From DASUAO01 sp035763745 (GTDB lineage: Bacteria; Actinomycetota; Acidimicrobiia; IMCC26256; PALSA-555): a stretch of 64,000 nucleotides of DNA. The translations under genes and the position numbers were made by a program. The notes under the pieces were generated by a model. It was not told the origin of the DNA. It searched no databases and saw nothing but the letters and a program-made list of their open reading frames with translations. Shown one piece after another: positions 7,155-16,416 of this stretch. The DNA is taken from contig DASUAO010000018.1 in assembly GCA_035763745.1 (NCBI GenBank), forward strand, positions 20,476-84,475, read 5' to 3'. Numbering within the stretch: position 1 is the first letter of the stretch; each line of letters starts with the position of its first letter.

Positions 7155-7837
7155 TCGCCGACCCCCCGCGGTCCCTGCTCGGCCCGGTCGTAGCTGCGTC
7201 GCAGCGCGCTGAGCGCCCGGTGCAGCGTCACCGCCAGCACCGCCTTCGAGCAGCCCATCGCCTCGGCGGCGTCTTGGGTGCTCATCCCGCCGAGGTACCG
7301 GAGCGTGAGGACCTGCTGGTAGCGGGGGCGGAGCGTCGACATCGCCGCGAGCATGCGCTCGACGTCCTGCTCGCGCTCGAGTCGGTCGGTGTCGTCGTGG
7401 GTGGCCTGGTCGGCCAGCGCGTGGAGGGCGCGCTGGCCCCGTCGCGTCTTGCTCCGACCCTCGCGGCGGTAGTGGTCGACGAGCTCGTTCGCGGCGATCC
7501 GGTAGAGCCAGGGGCCGAACCCGGACCCGGCGGTGTCGAAGCGGTCGAGATGGCGATAGGCCCGCTCGAAGGTCGCGGCGGTGACGTCCTCGGCCGCCTC
7601 CCTGGTCCAGGTCCGACGGTGGGCGAACGCGTAGATGCGGTCGACGTAGCGTCGGTAGAGGACGCCGAAGGCCCCCGGGTCGCGCCGGGCGCGCGCGACC
7701 AGGGCGCGCTCCTCGGACCCCAGTTCCCCGGACGTGGATGCCCCGGACGTGGATGCCCCGGACGAGGATGCCCCGGACGAGTCGGGTGTCGTCTCCCCGA
7801 GCACTCGGGCGGATCGCACAGGTTCTGCTGGCCCCAC
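7151..7837 (-). CDS. ECF-type RNA polymerase sigma factor
   Basis: The frame has 228 codons. Region 2 contains LYRRYVDRIYAFAHRR, then DVTAATFERAYRHLDRF and FGPWLYRIAANELVDHYRR (regions 2.3-2.4). Region 4 contains RPRYQQVLTLRYLGGMSTQD then AAEAMGCSKAVLAVTLHRAL, the -35-binding helix-turn-helix. It would direct polymerase to its regulon when released by the downstream membrane partner. The first 40 residues are unusual: a Ser/Thr/Gly/Ala tract encoded by 15-bp tandem repeats precedes the conserved core. The true start may lie closer to GELGSEERALV, but no good internal start codon is evident. Confidence 0.85.
   Translation of the reverse strand: MGPAEPVRSARVLGETTPDSSGASSSGASTSGASTSGELGSEERALVARARRDPGAFGVLYRRYVDRIYAFAHRRTWTREAAEDVTAATFERAYRHLDRFDTAGSGFGPWLYRIAANELVDHYRREGRSKTRRGQRALHALADQATHDDTDRLEREQDVERMLAAMSTLRPRYQQVLTLRYLGGMSTQDAAEAMGCSKAVLAVTLHRALSALRRSYDRAEQGPRGVGE
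7726..7782 (-). repeat. 15-bp tandem repeat (3.8 units) in the sigma-factor N-terminus
   Basis: The unit CCCCGGACGTGGATG (plus strand) is repeated from 7726, the third and fourth units having GAG for GTG. In the sigma frame it encodes the five-residue repeat SGAST/SGASS. A 15-bp unit keeps the frame when copy number changes. Confidence 0.9.
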
Positions 7838-8213
7838 GGCTCCCAGTCTTGCCCGTCACCACCGCCGGAGCGAACCTTCGCCGCACCGGAACGACCGGCG
7901 AGGCGGGGCCGACGAGCAGCCGTCCGTGGGCTGGGGCGGGGTGGACGGCGCCATCGGCCCCGACCTCGCGGTCATCGAGAAGCCCCAGGGGGACCGCTCG
8001 CGAGCACCACCTGGTCGTCGTCCGGCCGGGGGGCCGGGCGCAGCCCCGGGGGGCGGACCAGGAGTCGAAGTCGGCGCACATCCTCCCCAACGCCCACCGC
8101 GCACCGACATTTCAGCCCACGCGCGTCGATCGCCCCGGCGCTACCCTGACGCCATCGTCAGGTCCCGATCAGGCCACGTCTCGATGAGGCCGGGGCTCGA
8201 GCAAGGAGCATCC
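7838..8213. other. Divergent intergenic region without a supported gene
   Basis: These 376 bases separate the minus-strand sigma operon from the plus-strand P450. Frames here are open only because of high GC, and no frame has recognisable protein character. A TACCCT box at about 8152 may be the -10 of the P450 promoter. AAGGAG (8203-8208) is a good ribosome-binding site for GTG 8214. The region should also hold the sigma-operon promoter, but I see no autoregulatory ECF motif. Confidence 0.4.
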
Positions 8214-9434
8214 GTGGCCGACAACCAGCATCAGGACGGCGGCGCCCCCGCCCTGGGCGACGGGCTCTTCGACGGCGACATGTCGAAGTGCCCCCAGCCC
8301 CTGTACCAGATGATGCGCGAGCACGCCGCCGTCATCCGCGCCGACGAGCACCATGTCCTCGTCACCCGACACGGCGAGGTCCTGGACACCCTGCGCGACG
8401 CCGACACGTTCTCGTCCGACATGGACGCGGTCCCGCTCGGCAACGACCGCCCGCTGATCCCACTGCAGATCGACCCACCGGACCACCTCAAGTTCCGCAA
8501 GATCCTGGACCCGCTCTTCGCGCCCCGCGCGGTGGCGCTCCTCGAGCCGGAGGTTCGGCGCCTCACCACAGAGCTCATCGACGCATTCATCGAGGCCGGC
8601 GAGGTCGACCTCAGCGAGGCACTTGCCGTCCCGCTCCCCTGCACCGTGTTCCTCGCGCTGCTCGGTCTCCCCCAGGAGGACCTCCCCACGTTCCTGCGCA
8701 TCAAGGACGGGATCATCCGCCCACCCGGCCTCGCCGGCCGCGAGGCCGACGTCGTTCGCCGGCGCACCGCCCAGGAGATCTACTCCTACTTCGCACCGGT
8801 CATCGCGACTCGTCGGGCCGAGCCGCGCGACGACCTCATCACGCGGTTCACCATGGCCGAGGTCGACGGCCACCGGCTCACCGACGACGACATCGTCGAC
8901 ATCTGCTTCCTCTTCCTCATCGCCGGCCTCGACACGGTCACTGCCACGCTCACCTGCAACGTCGCGTACCTCGCCCAGCACCCCGAGCACCGTCGCGAGC
9001 TCGCCGAGGACCCGTCGTTGATCCCGGCTGCCGTCGAGGAGCTGATGCGATGGGAATCGCCGGTTCCCGGCGTCGCCCGGGTGCTCTCGCAAGACGCGGA
9101 GATCGCAGGCCAGCACCTGCCTGCCGGGACGCGCGTCACGGTCCTCATCGGCTCCGCGAACACCGACGGCGACGAGTTCGACCGGGCCGACACCGTCGAC
9201 TTCCACCGCGAGGCGAACCGCCATCTCGCGTTCGGCGGCGGCATCCACCGGTGCCTCGGTTCCCACCTCGCCCGCCTCGAGCTGCGGGTCGCGATGGAAG
9301 AGCTCCAACGCCGGATCCCCGACTACGAGCTCGCGCCCGGCACCACGCTCGAGTACACCGAAGGGCTGCGCGCGGTCGAGCACCTCCCGCTGGTCTTCAC
9401 CCCGGGTCGCCGGGAGCAGGAGGTCGGCCGATGA
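8214..9434 (+). CDS. Cytochrome P450
   Basis: GTG 8214, preceded by AAGGAG, gives 406 residues. The bacterial P450 signatures are complete: helix I LIAGLDTVTATL (236-246, oxygen-activating acid and Thr), ExxR at E276-R279, and the heme loop FGGGIHRCLGSHLARLE with thiolate Cys347. It is a soluble class I monooxygenase receiving electrons from a ferredoxin, very likely the [3Fe-4S] protein whose gene overlaps its stop codon. The substrate is not evident. Given the steroid genes further on, a terpenoid or sterol substrate is possible but unproven. Confidence 0.92.
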   Translation: MADNQHQDGGAPALGDGLFDGDMSKCPQPLYQMMREHAAVIRADEHHVLVTRHGEVLDTLRDADTFSSDMDAVPLGNDRPLIPLQIDPPDHLKFRKILDPLFAPRAVALLEPEVRRLTTELIDAFIEAGEVDLSEALAVPLPCTVFLALLGLPQEDLPTFLRIKDGIIRPPGLAGREADVVRRRTAQEIYSYFAPVIATRRAEPRDDLITRFTMAEVDGHRLTDDDIVDICFLFLIAGLDTVTATLTCNVAYLAQHPEHRRELAEDPSLIPAAVEELMRWESPVPGVARVLSQDAEIAGQHLPAGTRVTVLIGSANTDGDEFDRADTVDFHREANRHLAFGGGIHRCLGSHLARLELRVAMEELQRRIPDYELAPGTTLEYTEGLRAVEHLPLVFTPGRREQEVGR

Positions 9435-9622
9435 AGGTGGTCGTCGACCTCGCCGCGTGCGTCGGACACGGCCGCTGCTACGCACTCGCTCCCGACGTGT
9501 TCGGGCCCGACGATCGCGGGCACTGCGAGGTCCTCCTCGCCGACGTCCCGCCCGAGCTCGAGGACCAGGCCCGCACCGGCGAAGCGAACTGCCCAGAGCG
9601 CGCGATCACCCTGACGTCCTAG
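9431..9622 (+). CDS. [3Fe-4S] ferredoxin, P450 redox partner
   Basis: A 63-residue ferredoxin whose ATG overlaps the P450 stop (ATGA). Cluster ligands are Cys10 and Cys16 (CVGHGRC) and Cys54 in NCPERAI. The His/Gly residues between the first two cysteines, in place of a central cysteine, mark the single [3Fe-4S] type found beside actinobacterial P450 genes. It should carry electrons from a ferredoxin reductase, which is not encoded here, to the upstream P450. Confidence 0.9.
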   Translation: MKVVVDLAACVGHGRCYALAPDVFGPDDRGHCEVLLADVPPELEDQARTGEANCPERAITLTS

Positions 9623-9651
9623 CGCCCTCGCCGCGCTCGCCCCGAGGGCGG

Positions 9652-10965
9652 TCAGAGGTTCTCCTCGGGGTCGACCGGTCCGACGGTCAGGTTCGCGGTG
9701 GCCTCCTCGGTATCGAGGTGGTGCAAACGCCCGGACCGTGCGGTCCACGTGAAGAACGCGAGGAGCAGCAAGCCGTCGACGATCAGCACCGATCGGATGC
9801 CGAGCGCGTCGGCCGCCATCCCCTGCAAGAGCACACCGAGGGGGTAGCAGAGCCCGAACGTCGTCAACCAGATCGCGAGGACGCGGCCGCGCATCGCGTC
9901 GGACGACAGGTGCTGGATGCAGCTGTTGTTCGTCGCGATCATGATCAGGAACCCACAGCCGACACCGGCCATCATCACGACCCCGACCGCCAGGCCGGGT
10001 GCGAGACCCAACGCGACCACGAAGCACGCGTAGGTGACGAACCCGATCATCAGGATGGCGCTCGGCACTCGCCGCCCGTCGAGTCGACCCGTCACGACCG
10101 CCCCGATGATCGCGCCCACGCCCAGGGCGCCCGCGAGCACGCCGAACTCCAGCGCCGACGCGTCGAACATCTCGAGCGCGACGACGGGGATCAATGGCAC
10201 GACCGGCTGTCCGACGAACGCCGTGAAGCCGTTGATCCCGATCGAGGTCCGGAGGCCCGGCTCGCGCCGGACGTACGCGAGACCGTCGCGGAAGTCGCGC
10301 AGGTACCCGCCGCGCGAGGTCGACGGCGCCGCCGCGGCGGGCCCCGAGCCGCGCATCGCCAGGAGCGCCACCAGGACGAACGCGAAGCTCAGCGCGTTGA
10401 CCAGGAAGCACCAGCTCGCACCCGCCGTGTCGACGAGCAGGATGCCCGCCGCCACCGGCCCGAGCGCTTTCGAGATGTTGAACTGGGTCGAGTTCAGCAT
10501 CACCGCGTTGGGGAGATCCCGTCGGGCGACGAGCGACGGGATGAACGCCGACCACACAGGGGCGTTGAGCGCCGCGGTCACGCCGCCGACGACCGAGAGC
10601 CCGAAGAGGAGCCAGTACGAGCGGGCGCCGGCGGCCCAGGTCGCCCAGAGGGTCACCGCCTGGGCCATCTGGATGGTCTGGGTGACCAGCAGCACCTTGC
10701 GACGCGGGAACCGGTCCGCCAGGGACCCGCCGACGGGGCTCAGGACCACGAGCGGCACGACGAAGGCGAACGCGATGAGCCCGACCCGGGTCGCGCTGTC
10801 GGTGAGCAGCGCGACCACCCAGCCCAGGGCCGCGAGCTGCATCTGGGACCCGCTGCTCGACACCACGGCCCCGAGCCACAGCAGCCGGAAGTCACGCGAC
10901 GCGAACGCCCGCAGGGAGTGGGGCCACGCCCGGTCGGGAGGCGGGGTCAGCAACGCGTCGGCCAT
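9652..10965 (-). CDS. MFS exporter, EntS-like (MFS_3)
   Basis: The 437-residue protein has about twelve hydrophobic spans. It begins with FASRDFRLLWLGAVVSSSGS, the typical opening of the EntS-like MFS_3 group, and has the loop 2-3 motif GGSLADRFPRRKVLL. Members export siderophores or drugs by proton antiport. It converges with the ferredoxin gene and diverges from the 216-residue membrane protein. Nothing nearby makes a siderophore, so the cargo is unknown. Confidence 0.8.
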   Translation of the reverse strand: MADALLTPPPDRAWPHSLRAFASRDFRLLWLGAVVSSSGSQMQLAALGWVVALLTDSATRVGLIAFAFVVPLVVLSPVGGSLADRFPRRKVLLVTQTIQMAQAVTLWATWAAGARSYWLLFGLSVVGGVTAALNAPVWSAFIPSLVARRDLPNAVMLNSTQFNISKALGPVAAGILLVDTAGASWCFLVNALSFAFVLVALLAMRGSGPAAAAPSTSRGGYLRDFRDGLAYVRREPGLRTSIGINGFTAFVGQPVVPLIPVVALEMFDASALEFGVLAGALGVGAIIGAVVTGRLDGRRVPSAILMIGFVTYACFVVALGLAPGLAVGVVMMAGVGCGFLIMIATNNSCIQHLSSDAMRGRVLAIWLTTFGLCYPLGVLLQGMAADALGIRSVLIVDGLLLLAFFTWTARSGRLHHLDTEEATANLTVGPVDPEENL

Positions 10966-11056
10966 GCCCGGCGGAGCGTACAGACGCGGCCCAGGTGACC
11001 GCGCGTCGCGCTCGCGCCGGGCTCAAGCGGGCCCAGCCGTGCGCCGATGGACCGGC

Positions 11057-11707
11057 GTGGACACCACACCCTTCGAGCTCCCGCGCGTGCGAACGCTCCT
11101 GTGGAACGCCGCCCCGCGGATCTTCGAGGGCGTCGTGCTCCCGCTCGCCGTGTTCCTGGCCGCGCTCCGCCTGCTGGGAGTCGCGGGAGCGGTGATCGCC
11201 GGCCTCGGGGTCGCGTACCTCGCGGTGGGATGGCGCGTCGCGACTCGGCGCAAGGTCCCCGGGATCCTCGCCCTCGGCGCGCTCACGCTCACCGCTCGTT
11301 CCGTCTTGATGCTGCTCACCGGGAGCACGGTGGTCTACTTCCTGCAGCCGACGCTGAGCACGGCACTGGTCGGGGTCGCGCTCGCGATCTCCGTCCCCGC
11401 CCGCCGGCCGCTCGCGGAGCGGCTCGCTCGGGACTTCTGCCCGTTGCCGCCCGATGTGCTCGCGCACCTCGCGCTCCGGCGGTTCTTCGAGCGCATCACG
11501 CTGCTGTGGTCGGCGGTCCAAGTGCTCAACGCCGTGGTCACGATCTGGTTGCTGCTGACGGAGTCGATCGGCACGTTCGTGGTGATCAGGACGGCGATCT
11601 CACTCGCCTTGACGGTGGGCGCCATCGCGGTTTCGGTCGCGTCCTTCCGACGATGCATGCGGGACCACCCCCTTCCGCGCCAGGAAGCGCTCGCGCCGCA
11701 GGGATAG
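11057..11707 (+). CDS. Five- to six-span membrane protein, VC0807/DUF3159-like
   Basis: GTG 11057 gives 216 residues with hydrophobic segments near 20-60, 70-90, 92-112 and 150-200. The pattern of short helices separated by Arg-rich turns (VGWRVATRRKVPG, ISVPARRPLAERL) and the segment FFERITLLWSAVQVLNAVVT resemble VC0807-type septation-like proteins. A functional assignment is not possible. It is divergent from the MFS gene and 10 bp ahead of the SDR gene, which has its own promoter inside this gene's end. Confidence 0.55.
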   Translation: MDTTPFELPRVRTLLWNAAPRIFEGVVLPLAVFLAALRLLGVAGAVIAGLGVAYLAVGWRVATRRKVPGILALGALTLTARSVLMLLTGSTVVYFLQPTLSTALVGVALAISVPARRPLAERLARDFCPLPPDVLAHLALRRFFERITLLWSAVQVLNAVVTIWLLLTESIGTFVVIRTAISLALTVGAIAVSVASFRRCMRDHPLPRQEALAPQG

Positions 11708-11710
11708 CCT
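11705..11710 (+). promoter_or_regulatory. -10 box (TAGCCT) of a probable leaderless promoter
   Basis: TAGCCT is 7 nt before ATG 11718 of the SDR gene and overlaps the stop codon of the preceding gene (11705-11707). Confidence 0.45.
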
Positions 11711-11717
11711 GCGCGTC

Positions 11718-12572
11718 ATGGATGGAGCGACCGTCGTCATCACGGGCGCCAACGCAGGGGTCGGCAAGGCGACCGCCGTGGGGCTCGCCCGGGCGGGTGC
11801 GACCGTGATCATGACGGCGCGCGACCGCGCGAGGGGCGTCGCAGCACTCACCAGCGTGCGCGAGCAGTCCGGGAGCGATTCGGTGGAGCTCATGTCGCTG
11901 GACCTCGCGAGCTTCGCCTCGATCCGGGCCTTCTCCGACGAGCTGCAGTCCCGCCACGACCGGCTCGACGTCCTCGTGAACAACGCCGGGCTCGTCAATC
12001 GGAGCCGCACCGAGACCGAGGACGGGTTCGAGACGACCTTCGGCGTGAACCACCTCGGACACTTCCTCCTCACCTCGCTCCTCCTGGACCGCCTGCGCGC
12101 CAGCGCTCCTTCCCGGGTCGTGGTCGTCGCGAGCCATGCTCACAAGCAGGCGCGCCGTGGCCTCGACTTCAGCGACCTCCAGGCGGAGCGGAAGTACTCA
12201 CCGATGCTGGTGTATGCCCGGAGCAAGCTCGCGAACATCTCCTTCGCTCGCGAGCTCGCTCGCCGCCTCGACGGTTCGGGCGTGACCGCGAACTCCCTGC
12301 ACCCGGGGTTCGTCCGGAGTCGTTTCGGGCGCGACGGGGACGGCGGCCGCTTCGGCGACGTCGTCATGGCCCTCGCGGCGCCGATCGCGATCAGCCCCGA
12401 GAAGGGGGCGCGCACCTCGATCTGGCTCGCGTCCGCGCCGAGCCTCGCCGGGGTGACCGGCGAATACTTCTACAAGTGCAGGCCGTCGACCCCCACCGCG
12501 GTGGCGCGGGACGACGAAGCCGCCCGCCGGCTCTGGGCCGTCTCGGAGGAGCTGGTCGCTACTTCTTCGTGA
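11718..12572 (+). CDS. Short-chain dehydrogenase, retinol-dehydrogenase-like
   Basis: The 284-residue Rossmann protein has a TGANAGVG cofactor loop (residues 9-16), the NNAG motif, a catalytic Ser in VVVVASHAHK and YARSK for Tyr/Lys catalysis. TARDRARG after strand 2 suggests NADP(H). The length and the motif GVNHLGHFLLTSLLLDRL match retinol/WWOX-type SDRs. The substrate is an unknown alcohol or ketone. The last 14 bases overlap the 3' end of the convergent binding-protein gene. Confidence 0.85.
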   Translation: MDGATVVITGANAGVGKATAVGLARAGATVIMTARDRARGVAALTSVREQSGSDSVELMSLDLASFASIRAFSDELQSRHDRLDVLVNNAGLVNRSRTETEDGFETTFGVNHLGHFLLTSLLLDRLRASAPSRVVVVASHAHKQARRGLDFSDLQAERKYSPMLVYARSKLANISFARELARRLDGSGVTANSLHPGFVRSRFGRDGDGGRFGDVVMALAAPIAISPEKGARTSIWLASAPSLAGVTGEYFYKCRPSTPTAVARDDEAARRLWAVSEELVATSS

Positions 12573-14187
12573 TCGCCAGCACCGGGATCACGCCGGCGAA
12601 CAGCGGGAACGGCTTCCCCACCTTGTCGGGCAGCGGCGCGCCCTTCACTCCACCGATGTCGTCCTGGTAGCCGACGGCCCAGTACGTGTACCAGCTCCAG
12701 AGGTTGTACATCTTCTCGAAGAACTGCTGGTTGAGCCGCTGGTAGATCTCGATCCGCTTGTCGGGGTCGAGCTCGACCCGGCCTTCCTCGAGGGCCTGGT
12801 CGATCACGGGGTCGTTGATCCTCCCGAAGTTCACCGGCGACCCGCTGTGCCACCACGCGTACTGCGTGTCGGGGTCCCCGCCCGGGTGGTTGCGGAAGCC
12901 CGCACCCTGGAAGTTCCCGGCGAGCACGTCGTTGATGAGCGTCGCCTGGTCGATCGTGCGGATCGACACCTCGATGCCCGCCTTCGCCTGCTGCTCCTTG
13001 ACGAGCTGGGCGATGGCGAGCGTGTCCGGCTCGGGTTGCGTCGCATACTCGAACGAGAGCGTCTCACCCGGATTCGCTGCTTTCCACTTCTTGACGAACT
13101 GCTTCGCCTTCTTGAGGTTGTGGCCGCGCACGAACTCCGGGTCGTAGACCGGCGAGTCGGGCGGGAACGGCCCGTTGGCGATCGTGTTCAGACCCTTGTT
13201 GCGGATCTCGTTGATCTCCTTCGCGTCCCCGGCCCATGCGATCGCCTGACGAGCGTCCTCGCTGTCGAACGGCGGCTTCGCCGTGTTCAGCATCAGGTAG
13301 GCAACTTCAGCGCCGTCGTCGGTCGCGAGGAGCTTGATGTCGCCGTTCTTCGCGCGGTCCTGCATCTCTACGATCGAGAGCGAGTTCGACGTCTGGATGA
13401 TGTCGAGCTCACCGCTCTGGAGGCCGTTGAGCCGCGACTGGCTCTCACTGACCGGGCGGAAGATCAGCTCGTCGACCTTCGGGTAGCCCTTCTGCCAGTA
13501 GTCCGGGTTCGCCTCGAGGGTGACCGACTCGTTCGGACGCCAGCACCCGTCCTTGCACACGAACGGACCCGACCCGATCAGGTTGCTCGGGCAGGTGTCC
13601 GGGTCGTTGAGCTGGGCGGGTGCCGAGATCCCGGAGCGTCCGCTCGAGAAGTACGCCGGAAACGCCGGCCACGGCGTCTTGGTGGTCACCACGACGGTGA
13701 GTGGATCGACGACGGTGACTGTGTCGATGTTGGCGTAGGTGAAGATCCCGAGCCGCACCGGGAGGTCGGGCTTCGCCCCCCGGTACGCGTCGATGTTGAG
13801 CTTGACCGCCTCGGCGTCGACCGGGGTGCCGTCGTGGAACGTGACGCCCTCTCGGAGGCCGATCGTCCACTCGTCGTACGTGGCGTTGGGAGTGAGCGAC
13901 TCGGCCAGGTACGGGACGTAGTCGCCCTTCGAGTCGATGGTCGTCAGGGTGTCGTAGATCGCGACCGAGACCTGCATCCCGCCGGCCGCGAGCTGGGCCT
14001 GCGGGAGGCACCAGCCACCGGTCGTCTCGGCCTCGAGCGCGAAGGTCACACTGTCGCCGCCCTGCTGCGAGCGGGTCGATGCGCCTGCTGCGCCGGCCAG
14101 CGAGAGCGTCGCGGCCAGCAACGCAGTCACGGTGACGGTCGCGACCAGTCGGTGCATCGGTCGTCGGTCCCGGTGGATCTTCGCCAT
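12559..14187 (-). CDS. ABC transporter substrate-binding protein, family 5 (peptide/nickel type)
   Basis: ATG 14187 gives 542 residues with a signal peptide (basic start, LVATVTVTALLAATLSLAGA) and probable cleavage near AGAAGAS. The mature part has the SBP_bac_5 layout: LAESLTPNATYDEWTIGLRE and GVTFHDGTPVDAEAVKLNID near the N-terminus, NLIGSGPFVCK, then repeated elements such as NKGLNTIANGPFPPDSPVYD. It should bind peptides or other organic ligands outside the cell. No permease or ATPase genes are adjacent, so it is an orphan. There is no lipobox. Confidence 0.85.
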   Translation of the reverse strand: MAKIHRDRRPMHRLVATVTVTALLAATLSLAGAAGASTRSQQGGDSVTFALEAETTGGWCLPQAQLAAGGMQVSVAIYDTLTTIDSKGDYVPYLAESLTPNATYDEWTIGLREGVTFHDGTPVDAEAVKLNIDAYRGAKPDLPVRLGIFTYANIDTVTVVDPLTVVVTTKTPWPAFPAYFSSGRSGISAPAQLNDPDTCPSNLIGSGPFVCKDGCWRPNESVTLEANPDYWQKGYPKVDELIFRPVSESQSRLNGLQSGELDIIQTSNSLSIVEMQDRAKNGDIKLLATDDGAEVAYLMLNTAKPPFDSEDARQAIAWAGDAKEINEIRNKGLNTIANGPFPPDSPVYDPEFVRGHNLKKAKQFVKKWKAANPGETLSFEYATQPEPDTLAIAQLVKEQQAKAGIEVSIRTIDQATLINDVLAGNFQGAGFRNHPGGDPDTQYAWWHSGSPVNFGRINDPVIDQALEEGRVELDPDKRIEIYQRLNQQFFEKMYNLWSWYTYWAVGYQDDIGGVKGAPLPDKVGKPFPLFAGVIPVLAITKK

Positions 14188-14477
14188 CGTCGCCCCCCTC
14201 GAAGCGCCCCGTTCGGGATGTCGGCACTCTAGGCCGTGACTGTCAGTAGGGGTACGCGAGCCGGGCCGTACGTGCGGGCGGACTCGTCGGCGACGACCCG
14301 CGCGCCGAACACCTGACGTCCCCGAATCCCGGGCCCGCGCCTCACGATCCGGCGTTCCACATCGGCGTGTGGATCGTGCTGCGCTCGGCGATGAAGGTCG
14401 AGCGGGACCGCGCGACGCTCGCGACCAGGTCGCCGAACATGGCGACCTGACCCTCGCGACCTGACCGGCGCGCTGCG
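14188..14477. other. Intergenic stretch between two minus-strand genes
   Basis: These 290 bases hold no gene I can defend. A 32-codon minus-strand frame (14342-14440; MFGDLVASVARSRSTF, then IAERSTIHTPMWNAGS) looks protein-like and might be a gene remnant. Near 14450-14470 GCGACCTGACC occurs twice, 14 bp apart. CTCTAGGCCG and similar AT steps near 14222 may be promoter elements for the binding-protein gene. Confidence 0.3.
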
Positions 14478-16316
14478 TCAGGCGACCCACCCGGCGCGCG
14501 AGAGCTTCCTGTCGATCGCGTGCGCCGCGCTGATGAGCGCGAGATGCGTGAACGCCTGCGGGAAGTTGCCGAGGTGCTCACCGCGAGGTCCGAGCTCCTC
14601 CGCATAGAGCCCCAGGTGGTTCGAGTACCCGAGCATCTTCTCGAAGAGGAACCTCCCGCGCTGGACGTCTCCCGAGCGCGCCACGGCCTCCGCGAACCAG
14701 AACGAGCACATCGAGAACGTGCCCTCGTCGCCGGTCAGGCCATCAGACGCCGCGTCGTCGGTGCGGTAGCGGAACACCAGCGAGTCCTCGACCAGGTCCT
14801 CGCTGATCGCCCTCAAGGTCCCGAGGAACCGCGGATCGGTCGGGCCGACGAACTTCACCAGCGGCATGATCAGGCTGGCGGCGTCGACGTTCGTCGCGCC
14901 GCGGTGCTGCACGAACGCCCCCCGACGCTCGTCGTAGAAGTTGTCCATCAGGTCCCGGTAGATCTCGTCGCGGGTGCTGCGCCACCGCTCGAACGGGCAC
15001 GGGAACGAACGCCGGTCGGCCAGACGGATCCCACGGTCGACCGCCACCCAGCACATGAGCCGCGAGAAGAAGAACTGCTGCTGACCACCGCGCACCTCCC
15101 AGATGCCGTCGTCGGGGAGGCGCCAGCTCGCCACGACGTAGTCGACGAGGCGGACGATGTTCTGCCAGAGCTGGTACGGGATCGGCTCCCCGAGCTCGTT
15201 GTACAGGTAGATGGCGTCGAGCAGCTCGCCGTAGATGTCGAGCTGGAGCTGCCCGGCCGCTCCGTTCCCGATCCGGACCGGCCGGGAGCCGCGATAGCCC
15301 TCCAGGTGGTCGAGCATCTCTTCGGTCGGGACCGGCCCGCCGTCGTGGCCGTACATGATCCGGAGCGAGCCGTCGGGCTCGAGATCCATGCATCGCGCGT
15401 GGATCCACTGCATGAACCGGCCGGCCTCCTCGGTGTACCCGAGGCGGTTGAGCGCATAGAGCGTGAACGACGCGTCGCGGATCCAGGTGAAGCGGTAGTC
15501 CCAGTTCCGGACCCCACCGATCTCCTCGGGGAGGCCGAACGTGGGCGACGCGATCAACGAGCCATGGGTCTCGGACACGAGGAGCTTGAGCGTCAGCGCG
15601 GAGCGGTGGACCATCTCGCGCCAGCGACCCTGGTACGTCGCGCGCCCGATCCACGCGCGCCAGAAGTTGACCGTGTCCTTGAACGCGCGGCTCGCGTAGC
15701 CCGCTTCCGAGCAGGGACTCGCGAGGTGATCCCCGACTTCCTCGACCATGAACGCGAGCGACTCGCCAGCACCGAGCTCGATCGTCGTCCGCGCGGCACC
15801 GTGCCGGTCGATCGTCATCGGCGCTTCGGTGCGAAGGCGAATGGTGGTCCGATCGTCGCCGCGCGAGGCGAAGACCATCTCCCCCTCCCGCTCCTCGACA
15901 GTGTGCTCGGCGCGCCCGTAGTCGAAGCGCGGATCGAACACGACGTCGAAGCGCATCGAGCCCCGGACGGTCTTGACCCGACGCACGATCACCCGAGGAT
16001 GGTCGTGCGGGTGGAACCCGACCGGCATGTAGTCGGAGACATCGCCGACACCCTCCTCGGCGAGGAACCGCGTCATCAGCACGTTGGTGTCCGGGAGGTA
16101 CATCTGCTTGCTGGTGAACTCGTCGAGATGCGGTCGGATCGAGAACCGACCGCCCTTCTCCGCATCGAGCAGCGCGGCGAAGATCGTCGGGGAGTCGAAG
16201 TTCGGGAACGAGCAGAAGTCGATCGAGCCGTGCTTGCCCACGACGGCCACGGTGTGGAGGTCACCGATGATCCCGTAGTCCTCGATCGGCTGGTACGTGC
16301 CCGCCGTCTGCGCCAT
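14478..16316 (-). CDS. Glycoside hydrolase family 15 (glucoamylase/trehalase-like)
   Basis: ATG 16316 (MAQTAGTYQPIEDYGIIGDL) gives 612 residues. The N-terminal beta domain contains HGSIDFCSFPNFDSPTIFAA. The (alpha/alpha)6 barrel contains RNWDYRFTWIRDASFTLYAL, DDGIWEVRGGQQQFFFSRLM with the probable catalytic acid Glu, and GDEGTFSMCSFWFAEA with the probable catalytic base. No signal peptide is seen, so it is cytoplasmic. Bacterial relatives act as glucoamylases or alpha,alpha-trehalases; a trehalose role would fit the TreT-like gene 44 kb away, but the choice cannot be made from sequence. Confidence 0.88.
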   Translation of the reverse strand: MAQTAGTYQPIEDYGIIGDLHTVAVVGKHGSIDFCSFPNFDSPTIFAALLDAEKGGRFSIRPHLDEFTSKQMYLPDTNVLMTRFLAEEGVGDVSDYMPVGFHPHDHPRVIVRRVKTVRGSMRFDVVFDPRFDYGRAEHTVEEREGEMVFASRGDDRTTIRLRTEAPMTIDRHGAARTTIELGAGESLAFMVEEVGDHLASPCSEAGYASRAFKDTVNFWRAWIGRATYQGRWREMVHRSALTLKLLVSETHGSLIASPTFGLPEEIGGVRNWDYRFTWIRDASFTLYALNRLGYTEEAGRFMQWIHARCMDLEPDGSLRIMYGHDGGPVPTEEMLDHLEGYRGSRPVRIGNGAAGQLQLDIYGELLDAIYLYNELGEPIPYQLWQNIVRLVDYVVASWRLPDDGIWEVRGGQQQFFFSRLMCWVAVDRGIRLADRRSFPCPFERWRSTRDEIYRDLMDNFYDERRGAFVQHRGATNVDAASLIMPLVKFVGPTDPRFLGTLRAISEDLVEDSLVFRYRTDDAASDGLTGDEGTFSMCSFWFAEAVARSGDVQRGRFLFEKMLGYSNHLGLYAEELGPRGEHLGNFPQAFTHLALISAAHAIDRKLSRAGWVA

Positions 16317-16416
16317 GCGTCGCCCCCTCGCCCGCCTTGCTAGCACGCGACTTGGGAGCCGGTGGACACGGTGTGGAACACTCGTGTCCCCGCTCGCGAA
16401 GACCAGGAGAGCTCCG

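Noticed and set aside
14342..14440. Thirty-two-codon minus-strand frame near the GH15 gene as a gene.
   Set aside because: Protein-like composition but no ribosome site, partner or family; recorded only in the intergenic note.
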